A program made the position numbers and the translations under genes. From positions 1 to 35,997 of the forward strand of contig NZ_QWKY01000032.1 in the NCBI RefSeq assembly GCF_003574035.1: a stretch of 35,997 bases of DNA. The letters run 5' to 3'. Of this stretch, positions 14,926 to 26,370 are shown in pieces. The number at the start of each line of letters is the position of its first letter. The stretch's first letter is position 1. Source of the DNA: Meiothermus hypogaeus (GTDB taxonomy: Bacteria > Deinococcota > Deinococci > Deinococcales > Thermaceae). The notes beneath the pieces are model-generated. The model had not been told where the DNA came from. It made no database searches and saw nothing but the letters and a program-made list of their open reading frames with translations.

Positions 14926-17349
14926 TTAGTCCAGGAAGTCCCGTAGCTTGCGGGTGCGGCTTTCGTGATACTTGAGCTTGCGCAGGGCCTTGTTTTCAAT
15001 CTGGCGGATGCGTTCGCGAGTGACCCCGAAGTAGGCACCCACCTCTTCTAAGGTGTGCTCGCGCCCATCAATCAGGCCTTTGCGGAGCTTCAAGACCATG
15101 GCCTCGCGCTCGGAGAGCTTATTTAGGGCCTTCTCGAGCTCCTCCGAAAGCATGCTCTGGGCGGCAGAGTCCACCGGCGAGGCCATGTGTTCGTCGGGGA
15201 TGAAGTCGCCGTAGAAGCTGTCCTTCTCGTCGCCGATGGGGGTTTCCAGGCTCACGGGCTCCTGGGCAATCTTGAAGGTTTCTTCTACCTTTTTGGCGTC
15301 CCAGCCGGGCCCCATGGCCTCGGCAATTTCCTCGTAGGCCGGTTCGCGGCCCAGCTCCTGCTGCATCTGGCGGGCGGTGCGGGTCAGCTTGTTGATGGTC
15401 TCCACCATGTGCACCGGAATCCGGATGGTGCGGGCCTGGTCGGCTATGGCCCGGTTGATGGCCTGCCGAATCCACCAGGTGGCGTAGGTGGAGAACTTGT
15501 AGCGGCGTTTGTACTCGAACTTCTCCACTGCCCGGATGAGGCCCTGGTTGCCCTCCTGGATCAGATCCAGGAAGGAGAGGCCCCGGCCGGTGTACTTCTT
15601 GGCAATGGATACCACCAGCCGCAGGTTGGCCTCAATCAAGTGCTGGCGGCAAATCTCGCCGTCCCGTGCGATGTGCAGGTGGCGCTTGACCTCGCGGGGC
15701 AAGGCCCGCAGGCGGGCATCGACCGCCTGCACGGTGTCGGGGTCAATGCGTAGCTCGGTACCGGGGATATTGGAGACGCGGCTGCTGCCCTGCACCTGGC
15801 TGCGCAGAACGTGGCGGATCAGCTCGGCCTCCAGGCCGGTTTCCTCGGCCAGCCGCTGGGCCGCGGCCACCCCATCCTCCACGCGGCGGGCCAGGTCAAT
15901 CTCCTCCTCCAGGGTCAGGAGCGGCACCTGGCCAATCTCATGCAGGTATTGCCGGACGGGGTCGGAGGTGGAGATGCGCGGCAGAGGCAGGTCTTCCTCG
16001 AGCTCCTCCTCGGCTTCCTCTACCGGCAGGGTGCCCAGCTCGAAGTCGGGCTCGAGGATCTCGATGTCCTCTAGATCGGCCTCAAGTACCTCTTCGCCAA
16101 TTTCCTCCTCGACCAATGCAACCGCAGCCAGCTTGCCCGCCTTGGGCGTGGGGGGCACCAGCATATCGAGGTCGGGCTCGGCCTCGAGGTCGTCCACATC
16201 CGCGATTTCGAGCTCGGGGGCCTCGAGTTCATCGGCATCCAGGGCCAGATCCTCTTCCAGAAGTTCTTCGGCTTCCTCAATCACAGCGGTGCTTTTAGAC
16301 GCGGTTTTGGGCGCCTTGGTGGGCGCCGAAACCTTGGGTTTTGCGGCAGCGGGCGCCCTGGTGGCAGCCGACATGGCGATTTCTTTGGGCTCGGGTTTGG
16401 AGGCCGCCTTTTTAGGCTTGGTGTCCTCGCTATCGGTTTTGACAGGAGCCGGTTTGGTGGCTGCTTTGGTTTTGCTCACACCCTTGGCTTCGGCTTTGGG
16501 TTTGGCAGGTGTTTTGAGGGTGGCCTTACCCTTGGATTCGGGCTTGGCGGGGGCTTTTGCCGATTTCGATTCGCTGGCGGATTTCGATGGTGTTTTGGGC
16601 ATAGGTTTTTGTGGCGTTGTGGCAGGTGCTTTGGTGGCGGGTTTGGTAGCGGTCTTGGGCTCGGACTTGCTCACTGGGGTTTTGGCTGGCTTGTCACTGG
16701 TTTTGCTGGGCTTGAGGGCCTTAAGCGAGGGCTTGGTTTGGGGTTTTGTGGCTTTGCCCGTGGTCGCTCCCTTAGCAGGGAGCTTGCCTTTGGTGGCTTC
16801 TTTTACGGTGGGCCTGAGGGCTGAATTGCTTGAAGTAGAGCCTGCATTCTCTTGATTGTTAGCCTTGCGAGCGGGTGGGGCCTTGTGGTGCTCTTTGGCC
16901 CTGGCGGGTGTTCCGGTTTGAGGTTTGGTAGCCGTTTTGCCGGGCACCTTAGCTTTTGTGACCCCATTTGCCTTTCTGGTCTCCTGGGTTTTACTCGCCG
17001 GTCTGGCCTTACTGGAGGGCACAGCAGCCGATTTAGGGACTGTCTTGAGTTCGGTCTTGCTGGGTTTGAGTGGACTGGAAGATGCTTTGCTCTTATCGGC
17101 GGTTTTGCTACTTACCGCTTTAGCCTGCACAGAGGAAGTGGTTTTTGGGGCGGGGGGCTTTTTTGCCTTCGTACTGGAAACCGCAGCCTTTGCTGCTTGT
17201 TGGCTTTTACCGGTATGAAGGGTACTTTTTTCCTTAGATGTACGGAGCGCGCCTTGTCCCGCGGGGGATTGTCCGGTGGTTGTACGGACGCCAGTACGTC
17301 CTGAAGGGGATCGTCCCTTCGTGCTAGCAGCGGTCTTGGTCTTGCTCAA
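14926..17349 (-). CDS. sigA: Primary RNA polymerase sigma factor SigA/RpoD with a giant N-terminal extension
   Basis: An 807-residue primary sigma factor. Residues ~463-807 hold the conserved core: region 1.2 ([16 protein letters not shown]), region 2 ([39 protein letters not shown] and the -10-reading ATWWIRQAI), region 3, and the region 4 helix-turn-helix ([30 protein letters not shown]). Ahead of it is a ~110-residue very acidic segment (355-462), and before that ~350 residues made almost only of Lys, Ala, Pro, Thr and Ser, like histone H1 tails. T. thermophilus SigA is about 423 residues. The frame opens farther upstream into rsmC, but a GGGAGGTG site 6 bases before the TTG at 17349 marks the likely start. 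An internal ATG (16374) would give a conventional 482-residue form. It follows rsmC by 58 bases. Confidence 0.9.
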   Translation of the reverse strand: MSKTKTAASTKGRSPSGRTGVRTTTGQSPAGQGALRTSKEKSTLHTGKSQQAAKAAVSSTKAKKPPAPKTTSSVQAKAVSSKTADKSKASSSPLKPSKTELKTVPKSAAVPSSKARPASKTQETRKANGVTKAKVPGKTATKPQTGTPARAKEHHKAPPARKANNQENAGSTSSNSALRPTVKEATKGKLPAKGATTGKATKPQTKPSLKALKPSKTSDKPAKTPVSKSEPKTATKPATKAPATTPQKPMPKTPSKSASESKSAKAPAKPESKGKATLKTPAKPKAEAKGVSKTKAATKPAPVKTDSEDTKPKKAASKPEPKEIAMSAATRAPAAAKPKVSAPTKAPKTASKSTAVIEEAEELLEEDLALDADELEAPELEIADVDDLEAEPDLDMLVPPTPKAGKLAAVALVEEEIGEEVLEADLEDIEILEPDFELGTLPVEEAEEELEEDLPLPRISTSDPVRQYLHEIGQVPLLTLEEEIDLARRVEDGVAAAQRLAEETGLEAELIRHVLRSQVQGSSRVSNIPGTELRIDPDTVQAVDARLRALPREVKRHLHIARDGEICRQHLIEANLRLVVSIAKKYTGRGLSFLDLIQEGNQGLIRAVEKFEYKRRYKFSTYATWWIRQAINRAIADQARTIRIPVHMVETINKLTRTARQMQQELGREPAYEEIAEAMGPGWDAKKVEETFKIAQEPVSLETPIGDEKDSFYGDFIPDEHMASPVDSAAQSMLSEELEKALNKLSEREAMVLKLRKGLIDGREHTLEEVGAYFGVTRERIRQIENKALRKLKYHESRTRKLRDFLD

Positions 17350-17407
17350 GCGCTTCACCTCCCAGTGAGGGGCCCAGGCCCCCGGCGATGCCGGTACTAC
17401 AAGGGTG

Positions 17408-18508
17408 TCAATCCGACTTATGGGCCAGCAGAACTTTGTGGCTATCCACAGCCAGGGTGTGGACGGTGGCAAAGCGGGCCTCGAGCAGGGGCTCGTAGGG
17501 GAGGAAACGGTTTGCCACAAGATAAAACTTCCCGCCCCTCTCCAGGCGGGCGTAGGCGGCTTCAATGAATGCGATGGCGGTTTCTAACACGACAAGGCCC
17601 CCCACGTGGAACGGGGGGTTCGTAACAATGGTAGTGAAAGTTTGGCTCGGTGTCAAGGCCTCATCCACATCGGAATGCAGAACAGTAGCCTTTTCGCCCA
17701 GATTTTGCCGGGCTGAGAGCACGCTGGGCCAGTCGTCCTCGAGGAGGGTCAGGCTCAGGGCCCGGCCCACCAGGGGGCGGCTCAGGGCGCCATACCCCCC
17801 GCCGATGTCGAGTACGTGGCCTGGCTGGTCGGGCAACTCGCGCAGCAACATGGCGCTGCCGGGGTCTATATGCCCACCGGAAAAAACCCCAGGCAGATAG
17901 GCAAAATGCAGGGTCTGGCCCTGAAGGTCGCAGGCAAAGGACTGCCAGACGGCGGGCAGTTCGGGGGCAGGTTTTTCTTTTTCCAGCACCGCCACCCGCA
18001 AGGGGCCGTCTCGCTTGACCAGCAGGCCAAAGCCCAGCAGTTCCTGAGCCAGCCTGAAATAGTGCTCGAAGCCCTTGTCCCTGCTGCCCGCTATCCAGAG
18101 CCGCCCTCCCATTCGCAAGGCTCTGGCCGCCCCCAAGAGCGATAGTTCCACGTACCGTGTTCCGCGATTGGCCGGCAAAACCAGGACCACGAGATCGGTC
18201 GAGTCGGGCTCGGTTTCCCAGGGCAGCCCCCGGCTGACCTCTACCGTGGCGCCGAAGCTGGCCTCCAGACAGCGTAAAGAAGCCCTCGAGGTTTCGATGG
18301 CCTGAACCTGTAGCCCATGTTGGCGCAGGGCATAGCTGGCCATACCGATGCCAGGGTTCAGGTCGAGAGCTTTCTGACCGTGGGGCTCTAAGTGCTGTGC
18401 CAGTAGCTCGTAGGCGGGATCGGCCAACCCCCGTGCCCCCGCTTTGGTATACAGATACCCTCCGGGGACGGGGGTCTTGTGCAGCGAATGGTATTCCTCC
18501 AGGGTCAT
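17408..18508 (-). CDS. rsmC: 16S rRNA guanine-N2 methyltransferase, RsmC-like
   Basis: A 366-residue protein of two Rossmann methyltransferase-like halves. The C-terminal half is catalytic: the SAM-binding [17 protein letters not shown] and the N2-guanine motif [10 protein letters not shown]. The N-terminal half keeps the fold ([16 protein letters not shown]) but lacks an NPPF motif, as in RsmC and RlmG, where it helps RNA binding. The expected reaction is m2G formation at 16S position 1207, as known for T. thermophilus RsmC. The ATG overlaps the tsaB stop (ATGA), so translation is coupled, and sigA follows 58 bases later. Confidence 0.87.
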   Translation of the reverse strand: MTLEEYHSLHKTPVPGGYLYTKAGARGLADPAYELLAQHLEPHGQKALDLNPGIGMASYALRQHGLQVQAIETSRASLRCLEASFGATVEVSRGLPWETEPDSTDLVVLVLPANRGTRYVELSLLGAARALRMGGRLWIAGSRDKGFEHYFRLAQELLGFGLLVKRDGPLRVAVLEKEKPAPELPAVWQSFACDLQGQTLHFAYLPGVFSGGHIDPGSAMLLRELPDQPGHVLDIGGGYGALSRPLVGRALSLTLLEDDWPSVLSARQNLGEKATVLHSDVDEALTPSQTFTTIVTNPPFHVGGLVVLETAIAFIEAAYARLERGGKFYLVANRFLPYEPLLEARFATVHTLAVDSHKVLLAHKSD

Positions 18509-19035
18509 AGGTACAGGGGTTCAATCAGGGTGCGCCCGGCCTGCAGGGACGCTATGCCCAGGTGTGCCAGGGCCCTGCCAGAGGGCGGTTGATCGAGCAC
18601 GAACAGTCCTGTCGGGTGTAACTCATCCAGTCGGTTCCGGTGGGGTGCTTGCAGGGTTTCCAATTTTGCCCCAACAATCCGGTAGCCAGCGGCATAACAG
18701 AGCCCATTGCGCGTGGTCTGGGCCACCGTGACGCGTCCCTGGTAGCGCAGGGCGGTGGCTTCCAGGGTTTCTACTCCGGTCACCGGAACCCCCAGACCCC
18801 TGGCCAGCCCCAACCCCGCCGCAATGCCCACCCGTAGCCCAGTGTAGGAGCCCGGCCCGCGCCCAACGGCAATTCCTTCTAGTTCCCCTAGCCCCACACC
18901 GGCCTGGTGCAAAAAAACCTCGAGCTCCCCCCACAGCACCTCGGCGTGGCGGCGCCCTAAACGAATAGCTCGCTCGGCATGTGGTAAGCCTAAAACTAGA
19001 TAAGACGTGGCGGTATCCAGCGCGAGTACCAGCAC
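18505..19035 (-). CDS. tsaB: tRNA N6-threonylcarbamoyladenosine biosynthesis protein TsaB
   Basis: About 176 residues, ASKHA-fold partner of TsaD in making t6A37 on tRNA. The start VLVLALDTATSYLVLG and the block GIAVGRGPGSYTGLRVGIAAGLGLARGLGVP are characteristic. The C-terminal part is short, as in other Thermus-like members. The frame runs upstream to 19146, but a TATACT box at 19042-19047 ends only 6 bases before the GTG at 19035, so I predict a leaderless message from that codon (an in-frame GTG at 19038 is the alternative). It is the first gene of tsaB-rsmC-sigA. Confidence 0.87.
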   Translation of the reverse strand: MLVLALDTATSYLVLGLPHAERAIRLGRRHAEVLWGELEVFLHQAGVGLGELEGIAVGRGPGSYTGLRVGIAAGLGLARGLGVPVTGVETLEATALRYQGRVTVAQTTRNGLCYAAGYRIVGAKLETLQAPHRNRLDELHPTGLFVLDQPPSGRALAHLGIASLQAGRTLIEPLYL

Positions 19036-19041
19036 CACAGG

Positions 19042-19047
19042 AGTATA
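19042..19047 (-). promoter_or_regulatory. -10 element of the tsaB-rsmC-sigA unit (leaderless)
   Basis: TATACT on the minus strand, with a weak TTGGGC 19 bases upstream. The predicted start of transcription coincides with the GTG start codon. The rest of the 19048-19298 gap holds an inverted repeat (GGCTGGGT 19131-19138 / ACCCAGCC 19150-19157) and no gene that I can support. Confidence 0.5.
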
Positions 19048-19298
19048 GCAATGGGCGAAGCCAAGAGCCCAATGCTGAAGGTCAGGGTTGGTGCATAAAG
19101 TAAAACCAGGCCTTCCTCCTCCAACGGGGAGGCTGGGTGGGGGCATAAAACCCAGCCAGGTCGCCTACCTACAAGCTTTTTTTGCAACACCAACTGGCCG
19201 AAGCGCTTGCGAGGGTTCATGCACTGCCCCTGTGCTGAAAGCTGAAATCGTAGGAAGCACAAACCTCGTTCCCCCTGTCCCCACCGCCTGCATGCTGC

Positions 19299-19304
19299 TA
19301 GACT
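19299..19304 (+). promoter_or_regulatory. -10 element of proC (leaderless)
   Basis: TAGACT is followed by exactly 7 bases and the proC ATG. The -35 region (near 19275) is poor. The spacing suggests that transcription starts at the ATG, and no Shine-Dalgarno-like sequence is positioned upstream. Confidence 0.45.
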
Positions 19305-19311
19305 TGAGGCC

Positions 19312-20094
19312 ATGAAATTGGCGATTGTGGGTGTGGGCAAGATGGGTAAAAGCATTCTGGAGGGCCTGCTGCGGGCCGAGATGCTGGGACCCAGCGAGAT
19401 CGGCATCCTCGATACCCCCGAGCGCACCCAGCAGGTGGCCCTCGAGACCGGGGCGATCCCCTTGACCCTGGAAGATTTGCGCCGCTGCGAGCGGATTTTA
19501 CTGAGCGTGCAGCCCAAGGACATCGCCGCCCTGGCTCCGCAGGTCGCCCATCCCAACACCGGCTACATCTCCATCATGGCTGGGGTGTCCACGGCGGTGC
19601 TTTCGCGTCGGCTGGGCACCCGTCGGGTGGTGCGCTGCATGCCCAATTTGGCCGCCACAATTGGCAAAAGCTCTACCGCCATCACCGGCCCCCGCGAGGC
19701 CGAGGAGGCGGGCGATCTGGAGTTCACGCGGGCCTTGTTTTCTACGGTTGGCGATGTTTACGAGCTACCCGAGCGTTTGTTCGATGCCTTTACTGGGATG
19801 TCGGCCTCGGCCCCGGCCTATGTGGCGGTGGTCGCGGAGGCCCTGGCCGATGGGGGAGTGAAGCAAGGCATTCCACGGGCCCAGGCCCTGCAACTGGCGG
19901 CCGATGTGCTTATCGCTACCGGTGAATTGCTCCGCAAGAAACACCCGGCGGTACTCAAGGATGAGGTCAGCAGCCCCGGCGGTACTACCATTCATGGCCT
20001 GGCCGCGCTCGAGGCCCGGGGCGTTCGGGCGGCCCTGATTGAGGCCGTGGAAGCTGCTACCCAACGTGGTCACGAGCTGGGAAGAGAAGAATAG
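19312..20094 (+). CDS. proC: Pyrroline-5-carboxylate reductase
   Basis: A 260-residue NAD(P)H-dependent enzyme for the last step of proline synthesis. The dinucleotide-binding [15 protein letters not shown] start, the LLSVQPKD strand, and the signatures [26 protein letters not shown] and [16 protein letters not shown] match ProC throughout. The length is normal. It stands alone, divergent from tsaB, probably transcribed leaderless from the TAGACT box. Confidence 0.95.
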   Translation: MKLAIVGVGKMGKSILEGLLRAEMLGPSEIGILDTPERTQQVALETGAIPLTLEDLRRCERILLSVQPKDIAALAPQVAHPNTGYISIMAGVSTAVLSRRLGTRRVVRCMPNLAATIGKSSTAITGPREAEEAGDLEFTRALFSTVGDVYELPERLFDAFTGMSASAPAYVAVVAEALADGGVKQGIPRAQALQLAADVLIATGELLRKKHPAVLKDEVSSPGGTTIHGLAALEARGVRAALIEAVEAATQRGHELGREE

Positions 20095-20446
20095 ACAGAT
20101 TTTTCCGAATGCAATGATATGTCGCCACCTCGAGGTACGGCCGACTAAAGGGCAAAATCGAAAGTAAGGGACTCGCACCAGAATCCACAGTAAACCCCTT
20201 GCCTTCTCCCCTGGCGGGAGAAGGTGGCGACACCCCGACCGCGCTATTTACAAACAGTTACGCAAACGCAGTTGACTGCACCTGGGGTGTCGTCGGATGA
20301 GGGAGCTTGGAACGACCCTCAAAGCAAACTCTACAGGTAAAGTTGGTACCATATCCGCGACCAGGAACGGACATCCTGAAAGCTGGGGGTTTGGGCTCAG
20401 GGTGAATGCACCATTTATTGCCAGAGGTGGGCGTAGCATAAAAAGG
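20095..20446. other. Intergenic region with hairpin and long inverted repeat
   Basis: 352 bases without a gene that I can support. A 9-bp hairpin, CCTTCTCCC (20202-20210) / GGGAGAAGG (20216-20224), has no T-tract. A second inverted repeat, CGACACCCC (20228-20236) and GGGGTGTCG (20284-20292), encloses 47 bases. A TAGCAT -10-like box (20434-20439) lies 7 bases before the next ATG. These could be a proC 3' end and a regulatory leader, but nothing decisive is visible. Confidence 0.5.
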
Positions 20447-20998
20447 ATGAAGCGCCTCTTGACTCTGGGCTTACTGCTGGTGGGGGTGCTGGCGGCGCCC
20501 ACCGCCTATTACCCCAACGGCATCGGCTATTCCTGGACATACTCCTCCGGCATGGAGCAGGTCTTTACTCGCGAGCAAAACGGGATGCTGGTGCTCGAGC
20601 GCAGGCTTGCTAAGCAGCCCGTCAGCGCCGACCTGCTGCGCTACACCCCGGATAAAGGGGTACTGCTGGAGGGCTTGATTGTCGGTCAGGCTGTGCAGCG
20701 CTACAACCCGCCCCTGCAACTATATCCAGCCCCACCTCTGGTACTGGGGCAGGAATGGGGCGGGCGCAGCAATTTTGGCGGCCAGAGTGTGGCCCTGTTG
20801 GGCAAGGTTTTGCGCATCGAGGGGGTAAACGTTCCGGCGGGCCGCTTCAACGCCTACGTCATCCGAACCTCCACGGTAACAAGTGGCGGTGGCAGCCAGG
20901 TGATGGAGATTTTCTTTGTCCCTGGGGTGGGCATCGTGCGCTACGCTACCCCGGATGGGGCGACCGTTGACCTGGTGAAGTTAAGTGTGCCTAAATAA
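20447..20998 (+). CDS. Exported protein of unknown function
   Basis: 183 residues with a clean signal peptide (KR, then LLTLGLLLVGVLA, cleavage near Ala-Ala-Pro). The mature part is beta-rich, with repeated Gly/Val/Tyr strands such as YYPNGIGYSWTYSSGMEQVF and a C-terminal VMEIFFVPGVGIVRYATPDG. This resembles the small secreted proteins of Thermus-like bacteria that track with lipoproteins, but I cannot name a family. The frame extends upstream to 20297. The ATG at 20447 is chosen because the signal peptide begins there and a TAGCAT box precedes it by 7 bases. The stop is 3 bases before the next gene, so they form an operon. Confidence 0.75.
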   Translation: MKRLLTLGLLLVGVLAAPTAYYPNGIGYSWTYSSGMEQVFTREQNGMLVLERRLAKQPVSADLLRYTPDKGVLLEGLIVGQAVQRYNPPLQLYPAPPLVLGQEWGGRSNFGGQSVALLGKVLRIEGVNVPAGRFNAYVIRTSTVTSGGGSQVMEIFFVPGVGIVRYATPDGATVDLVKLSVPK

Positions 20999-21001
20999 GG
21001 T

Positions 21002-21490
21002 ATGGAACTTCAAATCGTCAGGCTCGAGAAACCGGAAAACCTGAACGTCATCCTGGGCCAGAGCCACTTCATCAAGACCGTTGAGGACTTGCACGAAGCC
21101 CTGGTGACGGCTGTGCCGGGCATCCAGTTTGGGCTGGCCTTCTGTGAGGCTTCCGGCAAGCGACTGATTCGCAAAAGCGGTACCTCGGCAGAACTCACAG
21201 ATTTGGCCGTCCGTAATGCAGAGGCCATAGGGGCTGGCCACTCCTTTTTGATCGTGCTGGGCGAAGGTTATTTTCCCATCAACGTTTTACACGCCATTAA
21301 GGCTTGTCCCGAGGTGGTGCGAATTTTTGCCGCAACCGCCAACCCCCTCTCGGTGATTGTGGCCGAACAGGACGACCAGCGCGGGATTTTGGGTGTTCTG
21401 GACGGACACAAGCCGCTGGGGGTCGAAGCAGATGAAGACATCCAGTGGCGCAAAGACCTTCTGCGGCGCTTTGGCTACAAGCTGGGCTAA
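21002..21490 (+). CDS. Adenosine-specific kinase (PF04008 family)
   Basis: 162 residues matching the small adenosine-binding family found in archaea and some thermophilic bacteria. Recognisable blocks are NVILGQSHFIKTVEDLHEAL, GIQFGLAFCEASGKRLIRKSG, GHSFLIVLGEGYFPINVLHAIKACPEV and IFAATANPLSVIVAE. The reported activity is phosphorylation of adenosine; the biological role is poorly known. It starts 3 bases after the exported-protein gene, with TAAGG as both stop and ribosome site. Its stop overlaps the convergent next gene by 4 bases. Confidence 0.85.
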   Translation: MELQIVRLEKPENLNVILGQSHFIKTVEDLHEALVTAVPGIQFGLAFCEASGKRLIRKSGTSAELTDLAVRNAEAIGAGHSFLIVLGEGYFPINVLHAIKACPEVVRIFAATANPLSVIVAEQDDQRGILGVLDGHKPLGVEADEDIQWRKDLLRRFGYKLG

Positions 21491-22290
21491 AAGAACCCCT
21501 GGGCCTCGAGCCACCTGTAGGCGGCGATGGTATTGGGTTTGTAGGCGCGGTGGGCTTCTGGCATGGTTTGCAGGGCTTCTCGCAGGGCAGCCCGGCGCTC
21601 TGGGCTGTTGGCTACGGTCTCGACCGGCGCCACATACACCCGGATCAAAAACCAGCTTCGGTTTAGTTCGGGCAGGGGTAAGGTTACCTGGCGCTCGGTG
21701 CGAAAATAGACCCGTTCCCCTGAGAGCAACATAGGGCGGCTGGGGTGGGCCGAGAGGGCAGAATCAAAGGTTAGCCCCCACACATAGCGCACGAAGGGGC
21801 CTTTTTGGCTCATAGCTCTGGCCACATTGTGCTGGGCAGCCCGAAGCTTTTCGCTGTGGGGTACGGGGTTATGGATTTCGGCGAAGCTACGCCCGATTTT
21901 CTCGAGCGGGTTCCAGTGGCTGGGAAAGCAGACCCAAAGTGCTTCGAGCAAGGTTCCGTGCATCAGCACCAGGTCTTCCTGAACCCGCAGTGCGGCGGCT
22001 TTTCCGAGCTCGAGCAGGTCTTTTTTATTGGGCTCTGGAGCTGCTTTTGTACCTGGCGCATGCGGAAGCTGCTGCCACAGCCACTCAAGCGCCGCCCGAA
22101 CCCCTGCGGGCTCGAGGGCAGAGGAGAGAAGGGCGCTGGAGGGCTCCTGGGCAAAGGCCTCGAGCTTGGCCGAATGATAGCGCGGGTACTCGTGGTCGAG
22201 CAGAAATGGCGGCCCCTCGAGCCGCGCCAGATCCGGTCGCACGCGGTGGTCTGAAGAAACGGGAAACGGTACTTGCAGCCCGGGCAACAC
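21487..22290 (-). CDS. Heme-dependent oxidative N-demethylase-like protein (PF11927/DUF3445)
   Basis: 267 residues. The N-terminal VSSDHRVRPDLARLEG, the middle LHGTLLEALWVCFPSHWNPLEKIG and the C-terminal LNRSWFLIRVYVAPVETVANSPERRAALREALQTMPEAHRAYK correspond to the heme/PAS-like domain first described in dimethylamine oxidation. Here it is a lone single-domain gene without partner subunits, so the substrate is unknown. The start is a GTG at 22290, with a TAAAAT box about 10 bases upstream. Only 33 bases separate it from the divergent bcp, so both promoters must overlap the neighbouring starts. Its stop codon overlaps that of the adenosine-specific kinase gene. Confidence 0.8.
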   Translation of the reverse strand: MLPGLQVPFPVSSDHRVRPDLARLEGPPFLLDHEYPRYHSAKLEAFAQEPSSALLSSALEPAGVRAALEWLWQQLPHAPGTKAAPEPNKKDLLELGKAAALRVQEDLVLMHGTLLEALWVCFPSHWNPLEKIGRSFAEIHNPVPHSEKLRAAQHNVARAMSQKGPFVRYVWGLTFDSALSAHPSRPMLLSGERVYFRTERQVTLPLPELNRSWFLIRVYVAPVETVANSPERRAALREALQTMPEAHRAYKPNTIAAYRWLEAQGFF

Positions 22291-22323
22291 CTTGTCCAGA
22301 TTTTAGTGGGTATCATGTATCCC

Positions 22324-22800
22324 ATGCTGAACCCAGGTGTTCCCGCCCCCGACTTTAGCCTTCCCGACCAAAGCGGCAAAAAGCACAGCCTGACCGACTA
22401 CCGGGGCAGGTGGGTGGTGCTTTACTTCTACCCCAAGGACGACACCCCAGGCTGTACCAAAGAAGCCTGTAATTTCCGCGACGAAAAAGGCCGCCTGGAA
22501 GAACTGGGCGCGGTGGTGCTGGGGGTATCCGCCGACGATGTCCAAAGCCACGGAAAATTTCACCGCAAGTATGACCTTAACTTTCCTCTGTTGTCCGACC
22601 CCGACAAAACAACGATTCGGGCCTACGGCGCCTGGGGTAAAAAGACCCTATACGGCCAGGAGTACGAAGGGGTCTTTCGCTATACCTTCCTGATTGACCC
22701 CGAGGGCCGGGTGGCGAAGGTGTGGGACAAGGTCAAACCCGACCAGCACGCCCTCGAGGTGGCCGAGGCGCTGATTGAGCTACAAAAGCAAGCGGTGTGA
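22324..22800 (+). CDS. bcp: Peroxiredoxin, Bcp/PrxQ type
   Basis: A 158-residue thiol peroxidase that reduces hydroperoxides using thioredoxin. The peroxidatic Cys is C44 in PKDDTPGCTKEACNFRD and the resolving Cys is C49, the C-x4-C atypical 2-Cys pattern of PrxQ. Y-F-Y-P-K and RYTFLIDPEGRV complete the family pattern. I choose the ATG at 22324, because MLNPGVPAPDF is the usual start and a TATCAT box ends 7 bases upstream; ATG 22315 is possible. A GC-rich terminator follows. Confidence 0.93.
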   Translation: MLNPGVPAPDFSLPDQSGKKHSLTDYRGRWVVLYFYPKDDTPGCTKEACNFRDEKGRLEELGAVVLGVSADDVQSHGKFHRKYDLNFPLLSDPDKTTIRAYGAWGKKTLYGQEYEGVFRYTFLIDPEGRVAKVWDKVKPDQHALEVAEALIELQKQAV

Positions 22801-22834
22801 AACCGAAACGGCCCTTACGTTGTGCTTTACAGAC

Positions 22835-22852
22835 GCCGCCCGGATGGGCGGC
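22835..22852 (+). terminator. Probable terminator after bcp
   Basis: GCCGCCC-ggat-GGGCGGC, a 7-bp all-GC stem, followed by TTGTGCTT. The T-tract is short, so efficiency is uncertain. Confidence 0.6.
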
Positions 22853-22946
22853 TTGTGCTTCTGAACCTGTAAGGCTGGCTCTTTGTGAAGCGTGCTCAAG
22901 ACAACGGATGTTCCGCTCATCTGCTGGCGCAAATTCGGTAATCTGA

Positions 22947-23672
<726 letters not shown>

Positions 23673-23750
23673 CCGCCACGTTTTTCTCCCCATCACCCTT
23701 TCCTGCCGTTGAGCAGGGAAGCTGCTAACCGAGAAAAGTCTGCTGTCGGC

Positions 23751-23780
23751 TTGTCAACCACCGGTTTGGGACTCTAAAAT
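23751..23780 (+). promoter_or_regulatory. metG promoter
   Basis: TTGTCA (23751-23756), 18-base spacer, TAAAAT (23775-23780). It predicts a transcription start near 23787 and a leader of about 145 bases, long for this window, where several genes look leaderless. Confidence 0.65.
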
Positions 23781-23854
23781 ACAGGTTGTGGTAGGGCCTT
23801 GCTTCAACCGAATGATGCGAATGTCCCGACGATAGCAGCGAGCAGGCTATCGGC

Positions 23855-23881
23855 GGGGCGCATATGCGCCCCTGTATTTTT
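23855..23881 (+). terminator. Intrinsic terminator inside the metG leader (possible attenuator)
   Basis: The perfect palindrome GGGGCGCATATGCGCCCC is followed by TGTATTTTTG. It sits between the metG promoter and the metG GTG, preceded by a second stem CGATAGC (23830-23836) / GCTATCG (23846-23852) and by GGTTG/CAACC near 23784-23813. Such an arrangement is typical of attenuation or a riboswitch. No T-box or SAM-I signature sequence is visible. It could also simply end read-through from rpiA. Confidence 0.65.
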
Positions 23882-23928
23882 GTAAAACCTTTCAAAGCCC
23901 CCAGCTCAAAAACCCCAAGAAGGAGTAA

Positions 23929-25839
<1,911 letters not shown>

Positions 25840-25918
25840 AAAAGCCGATAGTCGATGGTTTATAGCCGATGGTGGAAACATGTCTGGTTATGGACTGTTG
25901 ACCATCGCCCACTGATCG

Positions 25919-26287
25919 TTATTGCGCACTTTCCAGGTCGGGCCGCAAGCGCACCGCCTCGCGTAAATACACGTGCTTGACCTGTTTTTGGGGGATCTCG
26001 GTGTTCCAGAGCATCATGACCCGAATCACCCTGGGCAAAGCACCCGGCACCGGAATTTCACGGGAATTGATGAGCGGAACCATCTGCATCCCGAGCTGCC
26101 GGGCGGCCTCGGCAGGGAAAGCGGCCCGTAGGTCGTCGGTCAGGGTGAAGAACATGGCCCCGATGGTGTCGAAATCGGTGATCTGGTTTACCTCGAGCAT
26201 CTTTTGCAGTAGTTCCCGCGTAGCGCCCAGAATTGCCTCACGGGTATCCTCGTCTACTGTTATGGCACCTCGAACCCCTCGCATCAT
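25919..26287 (-). CDS. aroH: Chorismate mutase, monofunctional AroH type
   Basis: A 122-residue trimeric chorismate mutase of the B. subtilis/T. thermophilus AroH fold, converting chorismate to prephenate for Phe/Tyr synthesis. The start [25 protein letters not shown] with the active-site Arg, the [29 protein letters not shown] block and [19 protein letters not shown] match closely. The start is the ATG at 26287 (a second ATG follows at once), with a TAAAAT box 10 bases upstream. It is convergent with metG and divergent from rpmE. Confidence 0.95.
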   Translation of the reverse strand: MMRGVRGAITVDEDTREAILGATRELLQKMLEVNQITDFDTIGAMFFTLTDDLRAAFPAEAARQLGMQMVPLINSREIPVPGALPRVIRVMMLWNTEIPQKQVKHVYLREAVRLRPDLESAQ

Positions 26288-26310
26288 CGTGTGCGCGATT
26301 TTATCCCAGC

Positions 26311-26339
26311 TTGCCCTTCCCGCCTAGACCTGCTATAGT
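26311..26339 (+). promoter_or_regulatory. rpmE promoter
   Basis: TTGCCC (26311-26316), 17-base spacer, TATAGT (26334-26339). Predicted transcription start about 26346, leaving a 37-base leader. Confidence 0.7.
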
Positions 26340-26352
26340 GCATGAGTTGACA

Positions 26353-26370
26353 GCACGGCAAAATCCGTGC
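26353..26370 (+). promoter_or_regulatory. rpmE leader hairpin
   Basis: GCACGG-caaaat-CCGTGC folds 2 bases before the AGGAGAG ribosome site of rpmE. L31 genes in several phyla have structured autoregulatory leaders, so this could be a short translational operator for L31. Confidence 0.45.

Noticed and set aside
15509-16855. 448-codon Ser/Ala/Leu-rich open frame opposite sigA
   Set aside because: It is the complement of the low-complexity sigA coding region; no ribosome site, domain or independent codon signal.
17350-17565. Upstream extension of the sigA frame to an 879-residue protein
   Set aside because: It overlaps rsmC, reads as out-of-frame rsmC sequence, and a strong ribosome site marks the TTG at 17349.
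20297-20446. 50-codon extension before the exported protein
   Set aside because: A signal peptide must be N-terminal and the ATG at 20447 begins it; the extension has no protein-like character.
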